Positions 44,208 through 53,364 of a DNA stretch of 64,000 nucleotides are shown one piece after another; position 1 is the first letter of the stretch; each line of letters begins with the position of its first letter. This stretch comes from Neobacillus cucumis (lineage in GTDB: Bacteria > Bacillota > Bacilli > Bacillales > Cytobacillaceae): NCBI RefSeq assembly GCF_016908975.1, contig NZ_JAFBEX010000009.1, positions 124,001-188,000 of the forward strand. The letters are read 5' to 3'. The notes under the pieces were generated by a model. That model did no database searches, was not told the origin of the DNA, and saw nothing but the letters and a program-made list of their open reading frames with translations. Position numbers and translations under genes: made by a program.

Positions 44208-44258
44208 CCTCCACTGAGATAAAACAAATGACTAGTTTTTCTCAGTGGAGGAGTTTTT
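44208..44258. terminator. terminator after the nitroreductase gene
   Basis: CCTCCACTGAGA and TCTCAGTGGAGG form a perfect 12-bp stem with a longer loop, flanked by AAAAAG and TTTTTAG. Confidence 0.8.
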
Positions 44259-44311
44259 AGTTTGCATAATCTGCATGGAAATGAAACTTTTAATAGAATG
44301 CGTTTAACCGC

Positions 44312-45256
44312 CTAGTCTTTTAAAGCTTCTAAAAACTCAAGCTTGCTTTTAGCATTATCCGCTGTAATAATGTCGACATCACTATCAATCTTCTTTTCTA
44401 CTCTTTCCCCTTTTATAGCCTTTAAGGCATTTTCCACACTAATATAGCCCATATCATAAGGATTCTGTGCTACGGAGCCCTTCGAAGTTCCATTTTTGAC
44501 ATATTTCAGCATATCAATAATGCCGTCTGCTCCTACAACTGGTATGTTCAATCCTTTTTCTTTTAAGTACTTGATTACTTGTAAAGCCATAATGTCATTT
44601 GATGCAAAAACACCTTTGATATCAGGATTATTCTTTAGCATTTTAGCGAAAACGGGAGTAACTTTGGTGGTGTAATCATTATACAAGATATTGCTGCCAA
44701 CCGTCTCAATGCCAACTGTATTTAAAGCCTTTTTTGCTCCTTGAATCCGATCCCCACTGACGGGGTCCTTTGTAATCACACCAACAAGTGCTACTTTGTC
44801 ACCAGGCTGCAGCATCGAGGATAATAGCTCCCCTGCTTTTTCACCTAATGAGGGGTTATCCGTTCCAATAAAGGAAGTTTGACCAGACCATTTTATCCCC
44901 GTATCAACAAGCAGCACCGGAATGTGTTTCTTTTTAAATTCCTCTAATATTGGTACAGATGCAGCCGGGTCTTGTGGAGACAAAATAAGGGCGTCCGGTT
45001 TTTCTTTTAATACCCTTTTCAAAATAGCCAGTTGGTCTCCATTATTTTGGTCAGGAGCATATATTTTTCCCTTTGCTCCAAAACTTGCAAATCCCTTTTC
45101 AATTCCAGAGATCATAATCTTCCAATACTCCGTTTTTGAATCTTTTATAACAACAGCCACTGTCGGCTTTTCTGCCGCAAATACTTTGTAAAAATACCCC
45201 AATAAACCACAGAAAAAAACTAACGAAACAACAAGGATTAACCTTTTTTTCTTCAC
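44312..45256 (-). CDS. ribose/galactose-type (RbsB-like) binding protein in a kinase operon
   Basis: A 314-residue type I periplasmic-binding protein. An N-terminal hydrophobic segment (residues 5-27) ends in VFAAEK, which suggests export or membrane anchoring without a lipobox Cys. The fold signatures are VAVVIKDSKTEYWKIMISG, DALILSPQDPAASVP, FIGTDNPSLGEKAGELL and VFASNDIMALQVI. It overlaps the kinase gene by 4 bp (ATGA), so it is translationally coupled. No RbsA/RbsC genes are near. I infer a sensory role for the kinases of this operon. Confidence 0.85.
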   Translation of the reverse strand: MKKKRLILVVSLVFFCGLLGYFYKVFAAEKPTVAVVIKDSKTEYWKIMISGIEKGFASFGAKGKIYAPDQNNGDQLAILKRVLKEKPDALILSPQDPAASVPILEEFKKKHIPVLLVDTGIKWSGQTSFIGTDNPSLGEKAGELLSSMLQPGDKVALVGVITKDPVSGDRIQGAKKALNTVGIETVGSNILYNDYTTKVTPVFAKMLKNNPDIKGVFASNDIMALQVIKYLKEKGLNIPVVGADGIIDMLKYVKNGTSKGSVAQNPYDMGYISVENALKAIKGERVEKKIDSDVDIITADNAKSKLEFLEALKD

Positions 45257-47349
45257 TGTTTCTCACCATTCAAGCACTGTTTTTTATCTGAATCACAATT
45301 AAAATAAATGGAAAAAGAAGTTCCTTCGTTCCCTGTCTGCACCTTGATTTTTGCTTGATGACGATCCGCAATACTATAACAAACCGCTAGTCCCAACCCG
45401 GTCCCATTCTCTTTCGTTGTAAAAAAAGGAGTACCAATTTTATCAAGAATATCTGGTTTGATTCCTTTCCCACAATCTCTTACCTCTAAAATAACCTTTT
45501 TTTCTTCACTGTATGTTTTTACGGTAAGTGTCCCGCCGTGGTCCATTGCTTCAAGACCATTTAAAGCAAGATTCAAGAAAAGCTGCCGAATTTCTTTTTC
45601 ATCTAATAGCAGTTCAGGACATGGCTCAAAATGATGCTGTACACTTTTCCCAGCAAGATTCGCTTCTGCATTTAACAGGGGAAGAATGGGTTCAATGATA
45701 CCATTTAAAGATTGTTCGGTTTTATCAGTTGCTTTGTTCTTAGCAAGTGTTAAAAACTCTTTAATGATACTATTAGCTCTGTTTAGTTCATCAAGCATAA
45801 TATTAACAATTTCAAGGGATAGACTTTGGTCGTTGATTTTCCACATTTGCAAAAATCCATGCACAGTTGTCATGGGGTTTCGGATTTCATGAGCAATTCC
45901 AGCTGCCATTTCGCCAATTAGATTTAATCGGTCTAAACGCAACATTTCTTTCTCTAAATTCTCTCTTTCTGTAATATCATTTACCAAGATAAGAGAACAC
46001 GCCTCGCCTTGGATATCAATGAATTCCGTTGATAATAAGCCACAACGGATTTCCCCGTCTTTTGACTGGTATGTAACCTTTAAATTGCTCAATGTTTCAT
46101 TTGATTCGAGATCAGCGAATTCGACCTTTTTCCCCTCATTACACGTAAAAAGACCCCAGTCAAAAACTTGATCCTTAACATTTTCATATTCATATGCAGT
46201 AGACTTCAGCCAAGCCTTGTTAACATCGATAAATCTGCCGCTACTTACGGAACGAATCGCCATTAAACATGGGCTGGCATCAAATATTTTTTTAGTCCGT
46301 TCATGTGAAACGAAAAGGTCATCTGCTACTTTTTTACGCTCCTTAATTTCCGCTTTAAGCTTCTCATTTGTAGACAACAAGTCTAGTGTCCGCTCTTCTA
46401 CTACTTTTTTAAGGAAATTAAATTGTTGATTTTTAATTTTCTCTATTTCTTTCCGTTCCGTCACATCACGAATGGTGCAAACAAATAGAGGACTATTTTC
46501 GATTGTTGCTTTGCCAATTTGAATATCCACGGGAAAACGGTTTTGATCTTTCCGAAGTGCCACACCTTCTAGTATTTTTCCTATGGAAGACTTTGTAATG
46601 GAATGAATCGATAAGGAAATCATCAGATCACTATCCTGTTTGATGACAGGGAGAATAACGGCTAAATGTTTCCCAACTAATTCCTCACTTTTATAGCCAA
46701 ACATTTTTCGGACAATCGGATTGACTGATAGAATGATACCAGATTCATCAAAGGTAACAATTGTGTCCAGCAAGGTTTCGCCAATCACTTTTGAAAGAGT
46801 CTCCGTTTTATATAAATCAACGGTTGTCCGATTCAATTTATGATTAACTTCCTCAAGTTCAATCGATTTTTTCCATTCTGTTCGTTTTAAGCTCTCCGTA
46901 TGACTTTTATAAATTTTAACAAATTGTGCTACTTTTTGTTTTAAGGTCTCAGGATTAAACGGTTTAAAAATATAATCGATAGCCCCAACAGCATAACCAT
47001 GGAGAACGTGTTCCATATCTTGACTGATAGCGGTAATAAAAATAATAGGAATATTTTTTGACTTTTTTCTGGCTTTAATAAGCTTTGCCGTTTCAAAACC
47101 ATTTAGGCCAGGCATTTGAACATCTAGCAAAATGACGGCAAAATCCTGTTTTAAAATGCACTTTAACGCTTCCTCTCCCGACCTAGCCGTAACTAAACGA
47201 TAGCTGGTGGATGAGAGAACCGCTTCCAATGCGACTAAATTTTCCTTAAGATCGTCTACCATTAAAATATTAATGACTTCCGAGTCTGGATTATTTGTTT
47301 TTTCGATAAAGTTTTTGTTCTGAATGGAGTACTTCATAGTGCCCTGCAT
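45253..47349 (-). CDS. REC-PAS-PAS histidine kinase
   Basis: A cytoplasmic kinase of about 698 residues. An N-terminal receiver (ILMVDDLKENL, phospho-acceptor Asp in ILLDVQMPGLNG, Lys in YIFKPFNP) is followed by a coiled linker, PAS domains (ETLLDTIVTFDESGIILSVNP and ERTKKIFDASPCLMAIRS), HisKA with IAHEIRNPMTTVHGFLQ and HATPase_c with EVRDCGKGI and GTGLGLAVCYS. The start is uncertain: the ATG at 47349 lies inside cheR, giving an overlap of about 59 bp, with AGGAGG 15 nt upstream. There is no DNA-binding output domain. Confidence 0.85.
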   Translation of the reverse strand: MQGTMKYSIQNKNFIEKTNNPDSEVINILMVDDLKENLVALEAVLSSTSYRLVTARSGEEALKCILKQDFAVILLDVQMPGLNGFETAKLIKARKKSKNIPIIFITAISQDMEHVLHGYAVGAIDYIFKPFNPETLKQKVAQFVKIYKSHTESLKRTEWKKSIELEEVNHKLNRTTVDLYKTETLSKVIGETLLDTIVTFDESGIILSVNPIVRKMFGYKSEELVGKHLAVILPVIKQDSDLMISLSIHSITKSSIGKILEGVALRKDQNRFPVDIQIGKATIENSPLFVCTIRDVTERKEIEKIKNQQFNFLKKVVEERTLDLLSTNEKLKAEIKERKKVADDLFVSHERTKKIFDASPCLMAIRSVSSGRFIDVNKAWLKSTAYEYENVKDQVFDWGLFTCNEGKKVEFADLESNETLSNLKVTYQSKDGEIRCGLLSTEFIDIQGEACSLILVNDITERENLEKEMLRLDRLNLIGEMAAGIAHEIRNPMTTVHGFLQMWKINDQSLSLEIVNIMLDELNRANSIIKEFLTLAKNKATDKTEQSLNGIIEPILPLLNAEANLAGKSVQHHFEPCPELLLDEKEIRQLFLNLALNGLEAMDHGGTLTVKTYSEEKKVILEVRDCGKGIKPDILDKIGTPFFTTKENGTGLGLAVCYSIADRHQAKIKVQTGNEGTSFSIYFNCDSDKKQCLNGEKQ

Positions 47350-48136
47350 AATCGGTAAATCGGACCTCCTCTCTATTTCCAAGACCTAAAAAACCTGAAG
47401 AAAAAAGACTTTCATATAATAACTGATGCACATGATTTTGCAATTTTTTATTAAAATAAATCATCACATTTCGGCAAATAATAATATGAAACTCGTTAAA
47501 TGATTGATCGGTAACCAAATTGTGCTGAAAAAAGACCATATTCTTTTTTAAGAACGAATGAAACGCTGCTAGTTCATTTTTTACTGAATAATACTCTGAA
47601 AAGGCCTTTTCCCCACCAGATTGAATGTAGTTAGTTGTATAACGTTTCATTTTTTCTAAAGGAAAAGAACCTTGTTTTGCTTTATCTAAATTGACTTTAT
47701 TGATATCGGTAGCATAAATCTTGGTTTTTTCATAAATACCTTCCTCATGCAACAAAATAGCCATCGAATAGACTTCTTCTCCCGAACCGCATCCAACATG
47801 CCATATTCGAATGGCTGGATATTCTCTTACTAAGGGGATGACCTTCTTCCTCAGAATCTTAAAAAAAGAAGGATCCCGAAACATTTCTGTTACGTTAATG
47901 GAGAAGTCATGAAACAACCTCTCCATCGCAAGGGGATCATGTAGTATCTTTTCCTGTAATCCTGATACAGTCTTAAGTTTTTCCGCAGCCATGCGATTCA
48001 AAATTCTTCTTTGAAGGAAAGGAGCGGCATAGTTTCGAAAATCATATTCATAATGACGATAAATGGCTTCTAGTAATAACTCAATTTCAATGGTCTGCAG
48101 CTGCTGAACGTTCTGTTTTTGATCGATATTGGTCAT
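47291..48136 (-). CDS. CheR-type protein-glutamate methyltransferase
   Basis: A 281-residue S-adenosylmethionine-dependent methyltransferase of the CheR family. A helical N-terminal domain (LLEAIYRHYEYDFRNYA, RRILNRM) precedes the catalytic domain with the SAM loop HVGCGSGEEVYSMAI, IYATDINKVNLDKAK and CRNVMIYFN. It lacks the extended TPR tail of some CheR proteins. There is no CheB methylesterase or chemoreceptor gene in the operon, so the target is unclear; the hybrid kinase upstream has methyl-accepting-like coiled coils. Confidence 0.88.
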   Translation of the reverse strand: MTNIDQKQNVQQLQTIEIELLLEAIYRHYEYDFRNYAAPFLQRRILNRMAAEKLKTVSGLQEKILHDPLAMERLFHDFSINVTEMFRDPSFFKILRKKVIPLVREYPAIRIWHVGCGSGEEVYSMAILLHEEGIYEKTKIYATDINKVNLDKAKQGSFPLEKMKRYTTNYIQSGGEKAFSEYYSVKNELAAFHSFLKKNMVFFQHNLVTDQSFNEFHIIICRNVMIYFNKKLQNHVHQLLYESLFSSGFLGLGNREEVRFTDYAGHYEVLHSEQKLYRKNK

Positions 48137-48152
48137 GGTCCTTCCCCACCTA

Positions 48153-50906
48153 TCATCTATATAGCCAAACTTGGATCAATGAGTATAACTGATCTAAGTC
48201 AATTGGTTTACTAATGTAATCTGAAGCACCAGCCTCAATACATTCCTCGCGGTTATGTTTCATCGCCTTTGCTGTTAAAGCGACAATAGGTAAATCCTGA
48301 AATCCTGATTTGGAACGAATATATTTGATTGCCTCAAATCCATCCATTTCTGGCATCATAATATCCATTAAAATGAGATCAACATCTGGATTTTCTTCTA
48401 AAACTTCAATTCCTTCTCTGCCGTTTTCTGCAAAAAGTACGCCTATTTCATATTCCTCTAGAGCAGAGGATAAAGCATATATATTCCGCATATCATCATC
48501 TACAATAAGAATTTTCTTGCCATTCATTAACGAGTAATCCATTGTGGTATCTTCGATAATGTTTGCATTCGGTTGGAATTCCTGTTCGCCACTTGGAGAA
48601 AGATCCTCTTCATCAAGTGCAACAGCCGTTTCCGAAAGTTGAATAAAGTGATTTTCACTTTTTTCAAAATGATGAATAGGCAAGTATAGAGTGAAGGAAC
48701 TTCCAGCCCCTTCGTCACTTTTTAAATCAATAAAGCCCCCGAGTAAGTGAGAAAACTCACGGCTAATCGATAAACCTAAGCCTGTCCCTCCATATTTTCG
48801 GCTAGTGGTTCCATCAGCTTGAATAAATGAATTAAAAATTAATTTCTGCTTATCTTTTGAAATGCCAATTCCTGTATCAGCAATAGTAAAACTGATCAAT
48901 GATTCTGTCTGATTGGCAAATAAGTGCTTGTTCGTTTCATTTGGAACAACCTTTTTAATTATAAATGAAACACAGCCTTTTTCTGTGAATTTAAAGGCGT
49001 TTGATAGAAGATTTCTCAAAATTTGATTTAGTCGATGCTCATCAGTGTAAATGAAATTCGGTAAATCATTATCTAAATTAATCGTAAACTCCAAATTTTT
49101 TTGACGAGCTAAAGGAGAAAAATATCTTTCTGCAAAGGTAGTAATTCTTTCGAATGGAACTTCTCCGTTAATAACCTCAATTTTTCCTGCCTCAACTTTT
49201 GCTAAATCCAAAATTTCATTAATCAAATGCAGCAAATCATGTCCAGATGAATAAATTGTTTGAATATACTCCAATTGTTTTTCTGTTAAATTTTCATATT
49301 TTTTTTCCATTAGCATTTGCGCAAGGATTAATAAACTATTTAGCGGAGTTCGAAGTTCATGAGACATATTTGCAAGAAATTCAGATTTATATTGGGAGGT
49401 AAGAGACAGTTCCTGTGCCTTCTCCTCAAGGGCAATACTGATTTTCTCCAATTCTTCATTTTTCTGCTCCGAATTTTTATATTGTACTTCGAGCTCTTCG
49501 TTAATTAATCGTAGTTCCTCTTGTTGCTGTTGAAGCTCTTCAGATTGGCTTTGCAGCTCTTCTGTTAAGGCCTGTGAATCTTGTAATAATTTTTTGACCT
49601 GCATGCGATTTCCAATACTATTGATGGTTATACCGATATCGGCCATAACTTCTTGAAGTAGGGCTTGTTGAACGTCATTGAATGGTTGAAAAGAAGCTAC
49701 CTCAAGAACAGCCAGTACCTCTCCTTCATATTCAGCCGGTAGAATAAATATAGTTTTGGGAGCTGCTTCACCAATCCCGGAAGCAATTTTCACATAATTG
49801 TCGGGAACTTCTGAAATCATAATGGGTTTCTGTTCTGTCGCACATTGACCAACCAGTCCCTCACCAAGATGGAAAATTCTAGACTTTGCCGGATCATGGT
49901 TAAAGGCATAAGAAGCCATACTCACTAGACGTTGATTATCGCCCACTCCTTCTTTTAGATAAAAGACGCCATAATGGGCATCCACCATTGGTGTGATATT
50001 CTGAATAAACACATGAGACAAAGCCTTAAAATCTTCAACGGAAGTATACATGGAAGTAATCTGTGCTACTTTAGACTTAAGCCAGCCATGCTCCTCTGCT
50101 TTTTCGATTAATGCTTTTTCATGCACCGCTTTTTCTTCCAATGTTTGAGCCATTTTATTATAAGCTATAGAGATCGCTCCTATTTCGTCTTTAGAAGCTA
50201 CACCAATTCGTGGAAACTTTTCTCCATGATAAAGAGTCACATTGCTCATGACGGAAGTAACCCGCTGCAAATTTTTAGTTAAACTTCTAATGATCCAAAT
50301 CGCAGCGATCAGGCCGATGAGAAAACCAATCGTAACAACGATATAAATCATGTTTAACTCAAGATTATAGGCTTGCTTTGTTCTTAATAGTTGATCTTTC
50401 ATTTCCTGTTCCTGCAGGTTATATAACAAATCGGTAATCTGTTGGAGACGTGCCCGATCTTGCTTTACATCTCCCCATAGCAGCTTATCGAAATTAGCGT
50501 TTCTCTCTGTTTTTTGTAAAATGATAATTTGATTACCGACATCTTCATATGTTTTGTAAATCGTATTAAATTTGGTAATTAAATCATGTGTTTCTTTCCG
50601 GTTATCCATCTTTCCAAGTCTATCTAATGAGGAACGAATATTTAACCTTGATTGCTCCCATTCGTTCACCACTTGAGGAAGTACATCACTTGGTGGAATG
50701 GATGCTATCTCACTTAGCTCCCTGCCCATGTTACTTACTTCAAACTCAATCGTCGAAGCCATCTGTTTCCTATCATCTAAAGTAGAAACCAGTGAATTCA
50801 TAGTAACCGTCTGTTGATTGATGATCTTCATTAAAATGACTAGAAAAATAATATTAAAAAGTAATACAATGACTAATCCGCCATAAAGCTTCGTTCTAAA
50901 TTTCAT
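48153..50906 (-). CDS. hybrid sensor histidine kinase (TM-HAMP-GAF-HisKA-HATPase-REC)
   Basis: A hybrid kinase of about 917 residues. After the first helix comes an extracellular helical sensor of about 140 residues (CHASE3/four-helix type), then a second helix and HAMP. A GAF domain (VDAHYGVFYLKEG through DIGITINSI), a long coiled coil rich in EELQ repeats, HisKA (LANMSHELRTPLNSLL), HATPase_c (NLLSNAFKFT, DTGIGI, GTGLGLSI) and a C-terminal receiver (LIVDDDMRN, MDIMMPEMDG, ISKPIDL) follow. The ATG at 50906 is preferred to an upstream TTG because the membrane helix begins just after it. First gene of the four-gene signalling operon. Confidence 0.88.
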   Translation of the reverse strand: MKFRTKLYGGLVIVLLFNIIFLVILMKIINQQTVTMNSLVSTLDDRKQMASTIEFEVSNMGRELSEIASIPPSDVLPQVVNEWEQSRLNIRSSLDRLGKMDNRKETHDLITKFNTIYKTYEDVGNQIIILQKTERNANFDKLLWGDVKQDRARLQQITDLLYNLQEQEMKDQLLRTKQAYNLELNMIYIVVTIGFLIGLIAAIWIIRSLTKNLQRVTSVMSNVTLYHGEKFPRIGVASKDEIGAISIAYNKMAQTLEEKAVHEKALIEKAEEHGWLKSKVAQITSMYTSVEDFKALSHVFIQNITPMVDAHYGVFYLKEGVGDNQRLVSMASYAFNHDPAKSRIFHLGEGLVGQCATEQKPIMISEVPDNYVKIASGIGEAAPKTIFILPAEYEGEVLAVLEVASFQPFNDVQQALLQEVMADIGITINSIGNRMQVKKLLQDSQALTEELQSQSEELQQQQEELRLINEELEVQYKNSEQKNEELEKISIALEEKAQELSLTSQYKSEFLANMSHELRTPLNSLLILAQMLMEKKYENLTEKQLEYIQTIYSSGHDLLHLINEILDLAKVEAGKIEVINGEVPFERITTFAERYFSPLARQKNLEFTINLDNDLPNFIYTDEHRLNQILRNLLSNAFKFTEKGCVSFIIKKVVPNETNKHLFANQTESLISFTIADTGIGISKDKQKLIFNSFIQADGTTSRKYGGTGLGLSISREFSHLLGGFIDLKSDEGAGSSFTLYLPIHHFEKSENHFIQLSETAVALDEEDLSPSGEQEFQPNANIIEDTTMDYSLMNGKKILIVDDDMRNIYALSSALEEYEIGVLFAENGREGIEVLEENPDVDLILMDIMMPEMDGFEAIKYIRSKSGFQDLPIVALTAKAMKHNREECIEAGASDYISKPIDLDQLYSLIQVWLYR

Positions 50907-50960
50907 ATAAACTTCATTCTCCCGATTAATGAATTTCGAAAAAAATCTAGGTTTTAACAA

Positions 50961-51492
50961 AAAAACGTTGTAAAGACAATTTAGTTAGAATGATGAAGAA
51001 TGCTGATGAAAAAAATCAAAAATTCAAAAAATAACAATTGATTAAAAGGTCTTATATTTATGTATGAGCCTTAAGGTTATAAGAATTTATAATGATAAAT
51101 AGAGTCGTATAAACATACATTGGTATTGTTAACTAAGATAGTTTATCATAAAAAGTTATATATATAAAAGCTTTTTTAAAAGAATAACAATGGCGCTCTT
51201 CCTCTTTTTTCTATCTTATTATTGTTTTATAAAAATGCAACTTATGAGGAAATGCTACAGTTATTGAATCAACAATGTTGATTTGGTAATGATATTTTCT
51301 TTTCATGTGTATTAGCAATTGGAATCACAAAACATTTTAATATATTAATATAATAATAAAAAATCATTTTCCATACATTCCCATTCCATCTTTTGTTAAT
51401 AACGCCATGCTTATTTTTATCCTTATATTCATTAAACAAGATGAATTTCAATTAAAATTGTCAATCTTTTTACAACATATTTGAAAAAGTTT
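50961..51492. other. gene-free region upstream of the signalling operon
   Basis: AT-rich, presumably holding the minus-strand operon promoter. A 60-codon minus-strand frame at 51269-51451 lacks a ribosome binding site and is not accepted. Confidence 0.5.
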
Positions 51493-51506
51493 TGAAAACG
51501 TTCACA
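51493..51506 (+). promoter_or_regulatory. CcpA cre site, full consensus match
   Basis: TGAAAACGTTCACA matches the cre consensus TGWNANCGNTNWCA at every position. It lies 86 bp before the start of the 57-residue gene, upstream of a TATAAT at 51538-51543. Confidence 0.75.
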
Positions 51507-51515
51507 AATTATAGT

Positions 51516-51529
51516 GGTAATCGCTTTCA
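51516..51529 (+). promoter_or_regulatory. second candidate cre site overlapping the -35 region
   Basis: GGTAATCGCTTTCA matches the cre consensus at all but the first position. It overlaps the expected -35 position (51515-51520) for the TATAAT at 51538-51543, so CcpA binding here would repress. Confidence 0.55.
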
Positions 51530-51578
51530 AACTCGTATATAATTATATTAAAATTACAACATTGAAGGGTGACATAAA

Positions 51579-51752
51579 ATGAAAGAGTATATTTTTCTTC
51601 TAAAAGAATCAGTAGGAACGAGAGAAATTAAGATTCTCGCATCAGGGATGATGGAAGCGTTTAAAAAAGCCAAAGAATTTCGAAATAATCTGGTTCAAAG
51701 TTCGCATCTAAATGTAGATTTAATGTTTAAAGGTGTTGTTTATACGGATTAA
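51579..51752 (+). CDS. 57-residue protein of unknown function under cre control
   Basis: A 57-codon gene, product MKEYIFLLKESVGTREI and so on, ending MFKGVVYTD, with a beta-alpha-beta type pattern and a conserved-looking aromatic end. GAAGGGTG lies 7 nt before the ATG, a TATAAT box lies 36 bp upstream, and two cre sites precede it. A strong terminator follows. I do not recognise the family. Confidence 0.7.
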   Translation: MKEYIFLLKESVGTREIKILASGMMEAFKKAKEFRNNLVQSSHLNVDLMFKGVVYTD

Positions 51753-51821
51753 TCTTTAATAAACTAATAGAAAGGAACTTTCTAACCTTTATGTTTTTAT
51801 TAAGATTAATAATCGATCAAT

Positions 51822-51867
51822 AAAAGGAGAACACATCCCTGTGAAAGAAATGTGTTCTCCTTTTTTT
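51822..51867. terminator. bidirectional terminator between the 57-residue gene and the MFS exporter
   Basis: GGAGAACACAT at 51826-51836 pairs perfectly with ATGTGTTCTCC at 51850-51860, flanked by AAAA and TTTTTTT. Confidence 0.9.
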
Positions 51868-51870
51868 ATA

Positions 51871-53112
51871 TTAAATACTTGTTTTCTTTATGGTGCATTG
51901 TTCGTTTGATAATTGAATCCCGAGTGAAGATTTTCTTACTAAAACAAAATAGGAAAGGAACGCCAGAAAACTTGAGCCAAAGATGATCGCGCCCATCGGA
52001 ACTCCTGAGTACGCTCCTGCAATCCCAACAAGTGGAGCTGTTAATGAGCCAAGGACAAATGGCAATAAACCTAATAATGCAGAAGCACTTCCTGCAATAT
52101 GACCTTGAGTTTCAATCGCTAAAGCAAAAGATGTGGTTCCAATCATACTGATGGAAGCGATAAAAAAGAAAATCGGGATCGCCACGGCAAAAAGCGGCGC
52201 ATGTAAAAATAGGGCAAGGAGGATACAGGCACCTGCCAAATTAGACAATCCTAATCCAATCTTTAGGAAAGTCTGTTCAGAAACTCGGTCTGCTAAGCGA
52301 CCTACCAATTGACTTCCAATAATTAACGCTAATCCATTTGTTCCAAATAATAAACTAAATTGTTGTGGTGTTACCCCATAAATATTTTGATAGACAAAGG
52401 GAACCCCAGATACATAGGCAAAAATTCCAGCAGTCGTAAAGCCTTGCGTTAGTGCGTAGCCCATGAATGTTCGATCCTTGAATAATGAACCAAAGTTATT
52501 CATGATTTGTGGTAAATTGCTCGGAACACGCTTTTCTTTTGGAAGCGTTTCTTCTAATTTTAAGGAAACAGTAATGAGTAAGATCGCACCCACACATGCC
52601 AAAGCCACAAATACTCCATGCCAGTTGGTAAAAGCAAGAATCCCCCCTCCAGCAATTGGTGCAACAATCGGGCCGAGATTCCCTACTAACACCATCATCG
52701 TAAAGAACTTGGTTAGTTCCCTTCCACTAAAGAGATCTCGGACAATCGCTCTAGAAATGACCAGACCACCTGCTGCTGCAAAGCCCTGGACTAAACGTGC
52801 AAAGATGAGGAAATAAATATTGGGCGCAAACGAACATGTGATTGAAGCAAGTAAGTACAAAATGATAAAAATGATTAAGGGTTGCCTACGGCCTTTCACA
52901 TCACTCATTGGACCAATGATTAATTGCCCTAATCCCAGACCTAATAAACAGGAGGTTAAACTAATTTGTACAAGTGATGCCGTAGTGTGAAAATCTTTTA
53001 CAATCGTTGGAAAGGATGGCAAATAGGTATCGATTGTAAAAGGTCCTAAAAGTCCAAGTGAGCCTAAAAGTATCGCCAGCTGTATTCGTTTTTTTCCACT
53101 AGTTGTATTCAA
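51871..53112 (-). CDS. Bcr/CflA family drug-resistance MFS exporter
   Basis: A 413-residue 12-helix MFS exporter. The Bcr/CflA signatures are LGSLGLLGPFTIDTYLPSFP in helix 1, GQLIIGPMSDVKGRRQPL in loop 2-3, LVQGFAAAGGLVISRAIVRDLF and the motif C region GNLGPIVAPIAGGGI. Relatives expel bicyclomycin, chloramphenicol or other drugs. A weaker cre-like site (GGTAGCGCTTTCA, 53231-53243) lies about 120 bp upstream. Substrate not determinable. Confidence 0.88.
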   Translation of the reverse strand: MNTTSGKKRIQLAILLGSLGLLGPFTIDTYLPSFPTIVKDFHTTASLVQISLTSCLLGLGLGQLIIGPMSDVKGRRQPLIIFIILYLLASITCSFAPNIYFLIFARLVQGFAAAGGLVISRAIVRDLFSGRELTKFFTMMVLVGNLGPIVAPIAGGGILAFTNWHGVFVALACVGAILLITVSLKLEETLPKEKRVPSNLPQIMNNFGSLFKDRTFMGYALTQGFTTAGIFAYVSGVPFVYQNIYGVTPQQFSLLFGTNGLALIIGSQLVGRLADRVSEQTFLKIGLGLSNLAGACILLALFLHAPLFAVAIPIFFFIASISMIGTTSFALAIETQGHIAGSASALLGLLPFVLGSLTAPLVGIAGAYSGVPMGAIIFGSSFLAFLSYFVLVRKSSLGIQLSNEQCTIKKTSI

Positions 53113-53261
53113 AGTTCATCGCCTTTCTAAATATGTAGTTTTTTTCTATGTTGCATTTATTTCGATAACCTAAATTAATAATTTTTATTATAACCTGAAC
53201 CTTGTAAAAGGGTAAACATATAAATTTTGCGGTAGCGCTTTCATTTTTCGCCATATAACAA

Positions 53262-53297
53262 ACAAGAGGGCCGGATTAAAGATCCGCCCCTCTTTCT
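53262..53297 (-). terminator. terminator of the LysM-GH18 gene
   Basis: AAGAGGGCCGGAT at 53264-53276 pairs with ATCCGCCCCTCTT at 53282-53294 with one mismatch. Confidence 0.78.
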
Positions 53298-53364
53298 TAT
53301 GCTCAGAAGTTTCATTAAGTAGGTTTTTAATTTTGTTTCTTACCTCTTTTAACTGGAAATTAAA

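Noticed and set aside
51269..51451. 60-codon minus-strand frame in the gap before the cre-controlled gene
   Set aside because: No ribosome binding site, AT-driven composition and no recognisable motif.
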